A stretch of DNA of 50,628 nucleotides, from the NCBI RefSeq assembly GCF_022763525.1, contig NZ_JALEGG010000189.1, positions 1 to 50,628 on the forward strand, written 5' to 3'. The stretch's first letter is position 1, and the number at the start of each line of letters is the position of its first letter. Made by a program: the position numbers and the translations under genes. Positions 25,966 to 36,250 of this stretch are shown here, one piece after another. The DNA comes from Acidovorax sp. (GTDB taxonomy: Bacteria > Pseudomonadota > Gammaproteobacteria > Burkholderiales > Burkholderiaceae_C). Below the pieces are notes generated by a model. That model ran no database searches. It was not told the origin of the DNA and saw only the letters and a program-made list of their open reading frames with translations.

Positions 25966-26931
25966 TCACGACAGCCGCGTGACACCCGGCAGTTCGCACG
26001 CATAGATGGCGTTGCGCAGGGCTGCGATGGCTTCGTAACGGGTGAAGCTGCGCCGCCAGGCGAGCACCACGCGCCGCATGGGTGGCGGGCCGCCGTCGGC
26101 TTCGCGGATGGGAAGATAGCGCACGTAGGTTTCGTCGCTTTTTCGCCGGCGGGACACGGTGAGCATCGCGTCGCGCGGCACGGAAAGGCGCGGCACCAGC
26201 GTCACGCCCATGCCGGCGGCCACCATGTGCTTGATGGTCTCCAGCGATGAGCCCTCAAACGACTTGCGAATGCCCTCGGCATTGCTGGAAAACCGCGCGA
26301 ACTCAGGGCAGACCTCCAGCACATGGTCACGGAAGCAGTGGCCCGCGCCCAGCAGCAGCATGGTCTCGCTTTTGAGTTCCTCGGCGCTCACGGTTTTCTT
26401 GACCGCCAGCGGATGCGCGCTCGGCACTGCGGCCATGAAGGGCTCGTCGTACAGCGGCGCCACGGCGAGGCCTGTGTCAGGAAAGGGCTCGGCCAGGACC
26501 GCGCAGTCGATCTCGCCCGTGCGCAGCATTTCGAGCAGCTTGACCGTGAAGTTTTCCTGCAGCATCAGCGGCATTTGCGGCGTGCGGGCAATGGAGTGGC
26601 GCACCAGCTCGGGCAGCAGGTAGGGTCCGATGGTGTAGATCACGCCCAGCGTGAGCGGGCCGGCCAGCGGGTCCTTGCCGCGCTTGGCGATTTCCTTGAT
26701 GGCGGCGGCCTGCTCCAGCACGCTCTGCGCCTGGCGCACGATCTCTTCGCCCAGCGGCGTCACCGTCACCTCGCCGGCGCTGCGCTCGAAGAGCTTCACG
26801 TCCAGCTCTTCCTCCAGCTTCTTGATGGCGACCGACAGCGTCGGCTGCGAGACATAGCAGGCATCCGCCGCGTGGCCAAAATGCTTCTCACGCGCCACGG
26901 CCACGATGTACTTGAGTTCGGTGAGGGTCAT
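25966..26931 (-). CDS. oxyR: Peroxide-sensing LysR-type regulator OxyR
   Basis: A 321-residue LysR regulator. The N-terminal helix-turn-helix spans about 17-42 (HFGHAADACYVSQPTLSVAI). The redox cysteines are C199 and C208 in GHCFRDHVLEVC, at the same positions as in E. coli OxyR, so hydrogen peroxide sensing by disulfide formation is expected. The ATG at 26931 is five bases after the recG stop, so recG and oxyR probably form one transcript. Confidence 0.94.
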   Translation of the reverse strand: MTLTELKYIVAVAREKHFGHAADACYVSQPTLSVAIKKLEEELDVKLFERSAGEVTVTPLGEEIVRQAQSVLEQAAAIKEIAKRGKDPLAGPLTLGVIYTIGPYLLPELVRHSIARTPQMPLMLQENFTVKLLEMLRTGEIDCAVLAEPFPDTGLAVAPLYDEPFMAAVPSAHPLAVKKTVSAEELKSETMLLLGAGHCFRDHVLEVCPEFARFSSNAEGIRKSFEGSSLETIKHMVAAGMGVTLVPRLSVPRDAMLTVSRRRKSDETYVRYLPIREADGGPPPMRRVVLAWRRSFTRYEAIAALRNAIYACELPGVTRLS

Positions 26932-26936
26932 GTGCG

Positions 26937-29180
<2,244 letters not shown>

Positions 29181-29312
29181 CACAACACATCGGCTAGGGG
29201 GTACGCGGGCATCGCGGAGCAAAAGGCTACCATGGCAAAAATCCGCGAAATTCGGCAAATTTGATACAATCGATAATGAAATAACATATAGTTACTCATA
29301 TCGGCCGCCGTG

Positions 29313-29357
29313 TGCGCTGCCGGAGGCTTGCTGAGACAGGTTTGCTCCGGTAGCACA
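29313..29357 (+). promoter_or_regulatory. Hairpin in the leader of the HD-GYP gene
   Basis: GCTGCCGGAG (29316-29325) pairs with CTCCGGTAGC (29345-29354) with one G-U pair, and pairing continues outward for about three more bases around one mismatch. The loop is about 19 bases. It lies 27 bases ahead of the start codon. It lacks the conserved elements of known c-di-GMP riboswitches, so its role is open. Confidence 0.4.
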
Positions 29358-29383
29358 TTGGCTTACTCTCCAGGTATTTAGTC

Positions 29384-30664
29384 ATGCTCAAGCGCATCCA
29401 CGTCCGACACCTTACCCTGGGCATGTACCTCCACGAGTTTTGCGGTTCGTGGATGGATCACCCGTTTTGGCGGGCCAAGTTCCTGCTCAAAGACCCCAAG
29501 GACCTCGAACGCATCCAGTCCACCGCCATTCAGGAATGCTGGATCGATACATCCAAGGGCCTGGATGTGGCCGCCGGCACGGCATCCAAGTCGCGCGAGG
29601 AGGTGGACGCGCAGATCGCTACCGACTTCAGCCTGCTGGAAAACCTGCCCCCCCTGCGCGTCACGCTGCCGCCACCACCGCCTCCGCCCGTGCGGGACCA
29701 CACGCCCGCCGACATGGGGACCGAGTTACGGCGGGCCGCGGCCATCTGCGGCAAAGCCAAGCAGGCCGTGGTGTCGATGTTCCACGAGGCCCGGATGGGC
29801 CGCGCCGTCGACTCGGTGGGCGCGCAGCACCTGGTCGAAGAGATTTCCGATTCGGTCACCCGCAACCCCGGGGCGCTGATCAGCCTGGCGCGCCTGAAAA
29901 CGGCGGACGACTACACCTACATGCATTCGGTGGCGGTGTGCGCGCTCATGGTGGCACTGGCGCGGCAACTGCGGCTCAACGACGAGCAGACGCGCCTAGC
30001 GGGCATGGCCGGCCTGTTGCACGACCTGGGCAAGGCGGCCATCCCCCTGGCGGTGCTGAACAAGCCGGGCAAGCTGACCGACGCAGAATTCAACGTCGTG
30101 CGCAGCCACCCGGTGGAGGGCTACCACATGCTCAAGGAGGGCGGAAAACTGCCCGACGCCGTGCTGGACGCCTGCCTGCACCACCACGAGAAGATCGACG
30201 GCTCGGGCTACCCCGACAAGCTCCAGGGCGAGGGCATCAGCGTGATCGCACGCATGGCGGCCATCTGCGACGTGTACGACGCCATCACCTCCGACCGCCC
30301 CTACAAGCGTGGCTGGGATCCGTCCGAGTCGCTGCGGCGCATGGCCGAATGGACCAGCGACCATTTCGACCAGCGCCTGTTCCAGGCGTTCGTCAAGAGC
30401 ATCGGCATCTACCCGGTGGGCTCGATGGTGCGGCTGACCTCGGGGCGCATCGGCGTAGTGACGCAGCAGGCACCCACGGCCCTGACGACGCCGCAGGTGA
30501 CGGTGTTCTATTCGACCAAGTCCGACCTGCGCATTCCACCGGAGGTGGTGGACCTTGCCGCGCCGGGCTGCACCGAGAAAATCGTGGCGCGTGAAGACCC
30601 CGACAAATGGCGCTTCCCGGACTTCGATGAGCTCTGGTCCGGCTTTGCAGACAGGCCTTGGTAG
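29384..30664 (+). CDS. HD-GYP cyclic-di-GMP phosphodiesterase with DUF3391 N-terminus
   Basis: A 426-residue cytoplasmic protein likely to hydrolyse c-di-GMP. The N-terminal 120 residues fit DUF3391 (MLKRIHVRHLTLGMYLHEF), then a seven-proline linker. The HD-GYP domain has YTYMHSVAVCALM, HDLGK with the metal histidine near residue 213, and HHEKIDGSGYP near 265. All catalytic motifs are present. A C-terminal segment (about 335-426) looks like the small barrel often found in such proteins. Confidence 0.9.
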   Translation: MLKRIHVRHLTLGMYLHEFCGSWMDHPFWRAKFLLKDPKDLERIQSTAIQECWIDTSKGLDVAAGTASKSREEVDAQIATDFSLLENLPPLRVTLPPPPPPPVRDHTPADMGTELRRAAAICGKAKQAVVSMFHEARMGRAVDSVGAQHLVEEISDSVTRNPGALISLARLKTADDYTYMHSVAVCALMVALARQLRLNDEQTRLAGMAGLLHDLGKAAIPLAVLNKPGKLTDAEFNVVRSHPVEGYHMLKEGGKLPDAVLDACLHHHEKIDGSGYPDKLQGEGISVIARMAAICDVYDAITSDRPYKRGWDPSESLRRMAEWTSDHFDQRLFQAFVKSIGIYPVGSMVRLTSGRIGVVTQQAPTALTTPQVTVFYSTKSDLRIPPEVVDLAAPGCTEKIVAREDPDKWRFPDFDELWSGFADRPW

Positions 30665-30714
30665 TGGGCTCTTAGAGCCTGTCTACGATCCCCCCGATGG
30701 TAGGCTTTGCTGCC

Positions 30715-31689
30715 ATGCCCGCTTTCATCACCCTCACCCTCAACCCAGCGCTCGACCTGAGCACCGCCACCGAACGCCTGCAGCCCACGCACAAGCTGCG
30801 TTGCGGCACCGCGCTGCGGTTTGCCGGCGGCGGGGGCATCAACGTAGCCCGGGTGTTGCACCGCCTGGGAGCCGATGTGCAGGCATGGGGCCTGGCTGGC
30901 GGCGTGGCCGGCGCGCAGGTCGCGGACCTGCTGGCCGCGGAAGGCGTGCCCACCCGGTTCCTGCCCATCGCGGGCGATACGCGCGAGAACTTCTCGGTGC
31001 TGGAAACCGCCACAGGCCAGGAGTTTCGCTTCGTGCTGCCCGGCCCTAGCGTGCAACCCGCCGAGTGGCAGGATTGCGTGGCCCAGCTGAGCCAGCAAAC
31101 GCAAGGCTCGCCCCACGGGGCGGCGCCGCGCTGGCTGGTGGCCAGCGGCAGCCTGCCGCCCGGCGTGCCCGACGACATCTACGCCCAGCTCGCGCGCGCC
31201 GTGGGCGGGCCGGGCGTGCGCCTGGCCGTCGACACCTCGGGCGCCGCGCTGTCGGCCGCGCTGCAGGCAGGCGTGGCGGTGGTCAAGCCCAGCCTGCGCG
31301 AGTTGCGCGAGCTCGTCCAGCAGCCGCTTGCGCGCGCAGCCGACTGGTGCGCCGCAGCCCATTCGCTGGTGACCAGCGGCGCTGCCGAGGTCGTGGCCCT
31401 GTCGGTGGGCGAAGACGGCGCCGTGCTCGCGACCCGCGACGGCGTGTGGCAGGCCCCCGCCGTGCCGGTGCCCGTCGCCACTGGTACGACCGGGGCCGGC
31501 GACTGTTTTCTGGCAGCCCTGCTCTGGGCGCTGGACGACGGCCAACCCGCACCCGACGCGCTGCGGTGGGGCGTGGCCGCAGGCGCGGCTGCCCTGTTGT
31601 CGCCCGGCACTGCACTGGCGCATGCCGCCGACGTGAAGCGGATCGTGGCGAGCGTGCCGCCACCGGTAGCGCACGCGCTGTCTGCCTGA
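30715..31689 (+). CDS. pfkB: PfkB-family phosphofructokinase (Pfk-2 type)
   Basis: A 324-residue sugar kinase of the ribokinase fold, close in pattern to E. coli Pfk-2. It has the N-terminal ITLTLNPALDLSTATE, the substrate loop FAGGGGINVARVL, and the catalytic/anion-hole segment GTTGAGDCFLAAL with the base aspartate. It could phosphorylate fructose 6-phosphate or another sugar phosphate; specificity cannot be read. The ATG at 30715 gives the family N-terminus; an ATG at 30697 is possible. Confidence 0.85.
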   Translation: MPAFITLTLNPALDLSTATERLQPTHKLRCGTALRFAGGGGINVARVLHRLGADVQAWGLAGGVAGAQVADLLAAEGVPTRFLPIAGDTRENFSVLETATGQEFRFVLPGPSVQPAEWQDCVAQLSQQTQGSPHGAAPRWLVASGSLPPGVPDDIYAQLARAVGGPGVRLAVDTSGAALSAALQAGVAVVKPSLRELRELVQQPLARAADWCAAAHSLVTSGAAEVVALSVGEDGAVLATRDGVWQAPAVPVPVATGTTGAGDCFLAALLWALDDGQPAPDALRWGVAAGAAALLSPGTALAHAADVKRIVASVPPPVAHALSA

Positions 31690-31802
31690 TGGCTTCTCTG
31701 ACTACCACCGAAACCCGCTGACCAGGCGGTGGCAGGGCCTGCATGGGACAATCTGGGCTTCTTTTTCAACTTGGCACGGGCCCGTTCGGCCCTCAAGCAC
31801 CC

Positions 31803-32954
31803 ATGACCGATCTGTCCCACGGCGCGCCCGGCGCCGTCCCCGCACCACATTCCACGCGGGCATTCACCCTCAGCGATTTCGATTTTTCGCTGCCCCCCGA
31901 ACTCATCGCCCAGCACCCCGCCGCCGAACGCAGCGCCTCACGCCTGCTGGATGGCCGCGCCATCGAGCCCGTGGACCGCATCTTCCGCGACCTGCCCGGG
32001 CTGCTGCGTGAAGGCGACCTGCTGGTGTTCAACGACACCCGCGTGGTCAAGGCGCGCATCTTTGGCGAGAAGGCCAGCGGCGGCAAGCTGGAGCTGCTGA
32101 TCGAGCGTGTCTTGCCGGCAGAGGCTGGCAATCCCGGCAATGAAGTCGTGGCCCACATGAAGGTCAGCAAGAAACCCCTGCCTGGCAGCACGGTGCACAT
32201 GGCCGGCGGGCGCCACGCGGGCGGGTTCGACGCCACGTTGCTCTCGCGCTGGCCTACGGAAGACGGCCCTCTGTTCCGCTTTGCGCTGCACGGCCCGGCG
32301 GGCGAATCGCCGTGGGAGCTGATGGAGCGCCACGGCCACCTGCCGCTGCCGCCCTACATCGAACGCCAGCAGAACGCCGACCACGACCCCGACGCGGCCG
32401 AAGACAGCGAGCGCTACCAGACCGTGTTTGCGCGCGCCCCTGGCGCCGTGGCCGCCCCCACCGCCGCGCTGCACTTTGACGACGGCGTGCTGGCCGACCT
32501 GGCCGCGCGCGGCATCGAGCGCGCCAGTGTCACGCTGCATGTGGGCGCTGGCACTTTCCAGCCTGTGAAGACCGAGAACCTGGCCGAGCACCAGATGCAC
32601 AGCGAGTGGTACGAAGTGCCGCTGGCCACCCTGGCCGCCCTGGAACGCTGCCGCCAGCGCGGTGGGCGCGTGGTGGCCGTGGGCACGACCACCGTGCGCA
32701 CACTCGAATCCTGGGCACGTTCGGGCCAAGCCACGGGCGACACCAACATCTTCATCACGCCGGGCTTCGCCTTCCAGGTGGTGGATCTGCTGATCACGAA
32801 TTTCCATCTTCCCAAGAGCACCTTGATGATGCTGGTGAGCGCCTTTGCAGGCTATGCGCACGCCATGGGCCTGTACCGCCACGCGATTGCGCAGCAGTAC
32901 CGCTTCTTCAGCTATGGCGACGCCATGCTGCTGGAGCGCAGCACTACGCGTTGA
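31803..32954 (+). CDS. queA: S-adenosylmethionine:tRNA ribosyltransferase-isomerase
   Basis: Transfers and rearranges the ribose of SAM onto preQ1 in tRNA to give epoxyqueuosine. The 383-residue product has [20 protein letters not shown] near the start, [16 protein letters not shown], and the conserved [16 protein letters not shown] and [19 protein letters not shown]. The ATG at 31803 follows the family pattern after a short variable N-terminus. Confidence 0.95.
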   Translation: MTDLSHGAPGAVPAPHSTRAFTLSDFDFSLPPELIAQHPAAERSASRLLDGRAIEPVDRIFRDLPGLLREGDLLVFNDTRVVKARIFGEKASGGKLELLIERVLPAEAGNPGNEVVAHMKVSKKPLPGSTVHMAGGRHAGGFDATLLSRWPTEDGPLFRFALHGPAGESPWELMERHGHLPLPPYIERQQNADHDPDAAEDSERYQTVFARAPGAVAAPTAALHFDDGVLADLAARGIERASVTLHVGAGTFQPVKTENLAEHQMHSEWYEVPLATLAALERCRQRGGRVVAVGTTTVRTLESWARSGQATGDTNIFITPGFAFQVVDLLITNFHLPKSTLMMLVSAFAGYAHAMGLYRHAIAQQYRFFSYGDAMLLERSTTR

Positions 32955-32972
32955 CCAGGCTGGCGCGCCGCA

Positions 32973-33659
32973 TCACGGGCAATTGGTCACCGGCGCCAGC
33001 CGAGGACCGGCACCGATTTCGGGCAGGCGGTTGGCCGACGGCACACGCACGCAATACGCGCCGGCAGGCCCCTGGACGCGGGAGACACGGCTGCCGTCAC
33101 CGCCCACTGACTCGTGCACCGAGACGCCCTCCCCCAGGCGCACGCCAGATACCGGCGCCTCGCGCTGCGGCACCAGGGCCTCTGCTGCGGGGGTGCCGTG
33201 GCGCCGCTGCCAGGTGCGCTCCCGCTGCAGGACCCGGGCGATGCCTTCGGAGTCCCAGGGTACTGGCGTGGGCTGCGGGCTCGAGGCGCCAGGCCGGGGT
33301 TGCGCCGCCACGCCGGGCAGGGGTGTCGCGCTGTGTTCCGCGGCCCCGCTCGGCGCCGCCTCCGTGACTCCGCTGGGCGCCTGCACGGCGATCGCCGGGG
33401 CAGTCCGTTCCGCCAGGGCCGCGCGTGGCGCTGCAGCACGGAGCGGCGTCGGGGTGGTCGGTCGCTCCGGTGCCCGCGCAGGAGCCTCCGGCACGACCTC
33501 CACCCACTGCATCGCCTTCTCGACGGGCGGGGGCATGCACGGCAGGCGCCCCCCTATCTTTACGCCCACGGTGATCAGCGCCGCATGCAGGAGCAAGGAC
33601 AGCGCGACGGCCAAGCCCAGGCGCCAGCGGCTTGAACGGCCCCGCAGATCGAACCGCAA
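32973..33659 (-). CDS. Proline/alanine-rich single-pass membrane protein of unknown function
   Basis: I do not recognise this protein. From a TTG at 33659 it has 228 residues: a short basic start, one membrane helix (about 16-34, LGLAVALSLLLHAALITV), a long Pro/Ala/Thr-rich middle, and a C-terminal part with two cysteines (GAYCVRVPSANRLP near the end, then VTNCP). The layout is TonB-like in outline but no TonB domain is evident. A TTG start is proposed because an upstream start would overlap the XRE gene; it begins four bases beyond that gene's stop. Confidence 0.6.
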   Translation of the reverse strand: MRFDLRGRSSRWRLGLAVALSLLLHAALITVGVKIGGRLPCMPPPVEKAMQWVEVVPEAPARAPERPTTPTPLRAAAPRAALAERTAPAIAVQAPSGVTEAAPSGAAEHSATPLPGVAAQPRPGASSPQPTPVPWDSEGIARVLQRERTWQRRHGTPAAEALVPQREAPVSGVRLGEGVSVHESVGGDGSRVSRVQGPAGAYCVRVPSANRLPEIGAGPRLAPVTNCP

Positions 33660-33663
33660 CGGC

Positions 33664-33903
33664 TCACGCCCCGATCTCGCTGGCCGGCTCCTCCCCCTCC
33701 TGCGGCACCCAGGCCAGCAGGTCGCCCGGCTGGCACTGCAGGTAGTCGCAGATGGCCGACAGCGTTTCGAAACGCACGCCCTTGACCTTGCCGCTCTTGA
33801 GCAGGGAGAGATTGGCTTCGGTGATGCCCACATGGGCTGCCAGATCGCGCGACTTCACCTTGCGGCGCACCAGCATTTCATCCAGGGTGACAACGATGGG
33901 CAT
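33664..33903 (-). CDS. Small XRE-family DNA-binding regulator (YozG type)
   Basis: A 79-residue Cro/C1-type helix-turn-helix protein; the HTH is at about residues 18-45 (SRDLAAHVGITEANLSLLKS), followed by FETLSAICDYLQCQPGDLL. This short form is typically paired with a DUF2975 membrane protein, which is the next gene upstream, 18 bases away. It is a candidate for binding the palindrome at 34548-34596. Confidence 0.85.
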   Translation of the reverse strand: MPIVVTLDEMLVRRKVKSRDLAAHVGITEANLSLLKSGKVKGVRFETLSAICDYLQCQPGDLLAWVPQEGEEPASEIGA

Positions 33904-33921
33904 GTGACGTGACGTCCCTAC

Positions 33922-34524
33922 TCAGACGAATGCATCGGCTTCGGCCTGCAGGCGCGAGCCCTCGGCCAGCACATGGGCCAGCAGCAGCATCATGAGGCCC
34001 ACGACCAGCGTACTGACCTCGAACGAACCCACGCCCAGGGCGATCAACCCGCCGTTCTGCCCGGAGGCCAGCCACGACAGCAGCGCCGTCACGCCCATCT
34101 GGTACAGCAGCGAAGTCACGAACATCGCCAGAAAACCCCAGCCCACGCCCCGGAAGCCCCGCACGACCGCTGAACCGAACACTTCTCCCGCCAGGAAGGC
34201 ACGGCAGATGCGGTGCACGCACAGCACCGTGTAGAACATGGCCGCTGCGGGAATGCACTCCAGCAGCACGCCCACCCAGCGCCACTGCGTCTCCATCGAC
34301 TGGGGCGGCGTGAGCCCCACCAGTTGCGCCTGCGCTGGCACGAGCCCCACGGGCATCCAAGCACCCCAGCCGTCGGCGTGGCCGATGGCGGCCCATCGCG
34401 CCAGCGAAAGGGCCAGCGTACCCAGGGCGCAACCCCAACTGGCCAACAGCAACATCCAGGCGAGGCGCTGGAACGACGGGCTCTGCACGGGCGAGGGCGG
34501 AGCATGGAACGCGTTCTGGGTCAT
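33922..34524 (-). CDS. DUF2975-family membrane protein
   Basis: A 200-residue inner-membrane protein with about four helices (near 23-45, 88-105, 128-150 and 165-185). The end LGVGSFEVSTLVVGLMMLLL followed by AHVLAEGSRLQAEADAFV fits the DUF2975 family, which is coupled to small XRE regulators. Its function is not known. It is the first gene of an operon reading leftward and is divergent from the lipoprotein gene. Confidence 0.75.
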   Translation of the reverse strand: MTQNAFHAPPSPVQSPSFQRLAWMLLLASWGCALGTLALSLARWAAIGHADGWGAWMPVGLVPAQAQLVGLTPPQSMETQWRWVGVLLECIPAAAMFYTVLCVHRICRAFLAGEVFGSAVVRGFRGVGWGFLAMFVTSLLYQMGVTALLSWLASGQNGGLIALGVGSFEVSTLVVGLMMLLLAHVLAEGSRLQAEADAFV

Positions 34525-34547
34525 GAATGGGTCCGCAATAATTTTCT

Positions 34548-34596
34548 GTAAAACAATAATAATATACTGCTTTACGAGAAACTTTTATTGTTTTAC
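34548..34596. promoter_or_regulatory. AT-rich divergent control region with perfect 12-base inverted repeat
   Basis: GTAAAACAATAA (34548-34559) and TTATTGTTTTAC (34585-34596) are perfect inverted repeats separated by 25 bases. A third TTTAC lies between them (34571-34575). The region is very AT-rich against a GC-rich background and contains -10-like TATATT/TATACT sequences on both strands. It sits between the DUF2975-XRE operon and the lipoprotein gene and is a good operator candidate for the XRE protein. Confidence 0.65.
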
Positions 34597-34600
34597 TCCG

Positions 34601-35269
34601 ATGCCAATTTTGCCTGCCACCCCAGGTCACCGGTGCTCCGCCAGCCGTTCCATGCGCTGGCGGGCCACTGGATGGGCCGCTGCGCTGTGCGCCGCACTGC
34701 TCGCCGCATGCGGCAGCATTCCCGTGTCTTCGCTGTGGAAGCTGCGCAATCTCCAGCTCGAAACCCTGGACCCGGCCGCCCTGCGCGCAGCGGTGGTGCA
34801 CAGCCCGGCGCTGCTCGTCCAGGGCCAGTCGCTGATGCTCTCGGTGTCCGTATCACGCAAGGTGCGACGACCGGGCGGCGGCACCACCACCGAGACGCTG
34901 GCGGAAAAACTGCCCCTGCAGGAGTTGCGCACCACCGCCGAACGCAGCGCGCTGGTGGACTACGAGTCCCCCCGGACGGTGGTGCAAGTCTGGCGCATCG
35001 ACCCTGCCGCCCTGCCCCGGCTGCATGCACTGCGCACCACCGCGCTGGGCTGGAAAAAAACGCCAGACGATGCAGGCCAACGTGAATTGAGCCTGGGGCT
35101 GGAACTGGCGGGCTGCGAGAAGCCGGGTCTGCAGCAGCGCACGGTGACCACCCTTCTGCGCTTTGCGGACCCCGGCGAATACATCCCTATCGTGCGCAAC
35201 CTGGACCTGGCGGAGACGATGCCGCCCGAGGAGCTGAAGCAGCGGTTCCCCGCCTGCGCCCCTGGTTGA
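34601..35269 (+). CDS. Putative outer-membrane or periplasmic lipoprotein
   Basis: A 222-residue protein with a lipoprotein signal peptide. The hydrophobic stretch AAALCAALLAACGS ends in a lipobox LAAC, with the cysteine near residue 37 and Gly-Ser after it. The mature domain is mixed and not recognised. The ATG at 34601 lies directly after the palindromic control region; no clear ribosome-binding site is visible, so the transcript may be nearly leaderless. An upstream reading would run through the operator. Confidence 0.7.
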   Translation: MPILPATPGHRCSASRSMRWRATGWAAALCAALLAACGSIPVSSLWKLRNLQLETLDPAALRAAVVHSPALLVQGQSLMLSVSVSRKVRRPGGGTTTETLAEKLPLQELRTTAERSALVDYESPRTVVQVWRIDPAALPRLHALRTTALGWKKTPDDAGQRELSLGLELAGCEKPGLQQRTVTTLLRFADPGEYIPIVRNLDLAETMPPEELKQRFPACAPG

Positions 35270-35321
35270 AGACGCCGCCCGCAGGCACCACCCGCGCGGC
35301 GCCCGGCCAAGGTATCAGCGG

Positions 35322-35472
35322 CTGAGAGTTTTTTGGCCGAGCCCGAAAGGCGCGCGAAAACGCTTCGGATCTAGGCGAAAAGCACCGCCATAGCCCGGGC
35401 TGTGGCTAGCATTTGCTTGCGGCGTCCGGAGTGTTTTGGCGTGCAGGGCGGGTTCGGACAAAAGATTCTCAG
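35322..35472 (+). repeat. 151-bp imperfect palindrome, ERIC-like, with RNA-type G-U pairing
   Basis: The two halves fold back on each other along the whole element. For the outer 49 positions (35322-35370 against 35424-35472) 36 are Watson-Crick and seven are G-U as plus-strand RNA; six are unpaired. The centre is AGCCCGGGCT. It lies between the convergent lipoprotein and ung genes and its right end covers the ung stop codon. Size and shape recall the enterobacterial ERIC elements, but I cannot assign a family. Confidence 0.7.
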
Positions 35473-36185
35473 CCCTGGTGCTGCTCGCGAAACGCGCGCG
35501 CCTTGCCAAAGTGCCCGTTGCCGATGAAGGGCACTGGGGGGCGCAGCGCCGACAGGGGTGAGGGGTGGTTGGATGTGAGCACCAGGTGTCCGCGATCTGA
35601 CGGAATGAAGGCCCGCTTGCTCTGCGCATGCGAGCCCCATAGCATGAACACCACCGGCCGCGGGCCTTCGGCCACGTGGCGGATCACGGCATCGGTGAGC
35701 TGCTCCCAGCCTTTGCCCGCATGGCTGGCCGGCAGACCCTCTTCCACCGTGAGGCAGGTGTTGAGCAACAGCACGCCATTGCGGGCCCACTTCACCAGGC
35801 TTCCGCCGGGCTCGGGGAACGGCGGAAACGGCGTGCCCAGGTCGCGCTGCATTTCCTTGAAGATGTTCTGCAGCGACGGCGGCAGGCGCACGCCCGGCGC
35901 CACCGAGAAGGCCAGCCCCTCGGCCTGGCCCCGGCCGTGGTAAGGGTCCTGGCCCAGGATGACCACGCGCAGCTGATCGGGCGGCGTGAGGCTCAGCGCC
36001 CGCAGCGGCTGCGGGGGGAAGATCACGGCCCCCGCCTGCAGCCGCGCCTGCAGGAACGCGAGCAGGGCCTGCCCCCGTTCACCCGCAAAGAACGCATCGA
36101 TCAACGGCTGCCAGCCGGGCGCCACGGGCCAGTCCGCCGGGTTAGCACTCTGGAGCTGCGTCGCAGCCTGCGAATCTGAATTCAT
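35469..36185 (-). CDS. ung: Uracil-DNA glycosylase
   Basis: Removes uracil from DNA in base excision repair. The 238-residue product has the catalytic water-activating loop GQDPYHGRGQAEGLAFSV and the C-terminal HPSPLS with the catalytic histidine. Other family segments are WARNGVLLLNTCLTVEEG and VVFMLWGSHAQ. The ATG at 36185 is preferred over a TTG six bases upstream. The stop codon lies within the 151-bp palindrome. Confidence 0.95.
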   Translation of the reverse strand: MNSDSQAATQLQSANPADWPVAPGWQPLIDAFFAGERGQALLAFLQARLQAGAVIFPPQPLRALSLTPPDQLRVVILGQDPYHGRGQAEGLAFSVAPGVRLPPSLQNIFKEMQRDLGTPFPPFPEPGGSLVKWARNGVLLLNTCLTVEEGLPASHAGKGWEQLTDAVIRHVAEGPRPVVFMLWGSHAQSKRAFIPSDRGHLVLTSNHPSPLSALRPPVPFIGNGHFGKARAFREQHQG

Positions 36186-36186
36186 G

Positions 36187-36246
36187 GTCAAAACAGGCTC
36201 CAGCGCTTGAACATCAAGCGCAAGAAGCTACATATTTAATAGCAAC
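36187..36246 (-). repeat. AT-rich palindromic repeat, family B, copy 3
   Basis: It has perfect arms GCGCTTGA and TCAAGCGC around a three-base loop, flanked by complementary AGCTTCTT and TGGAGCC and the AT-rich end TTGCTATTAAATATGT. It fills nearly the whole gap between trpC and ung, from five bases before the trpC stop side to the ung start. It may provide a hairpin for termination or mRNA end protection after trpC. Confidence 0.7.
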
Positions 36247-36250
36247 CAGA

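Noticed and set aside
29313-29357. c-di-GMP riboswitch before the HD-GYP gene
   Set aside because: The conserved sequence elements and tetraloop-receptor layout of known classes are not seen; kept only as a hairpin.
32973-33659. TonB energy transducer
   Set aside because: One N-terminal helix and a Pro-rich spacer fit, but no C-terminal TonB fold or ExbB/ExbD neighbours are visible.
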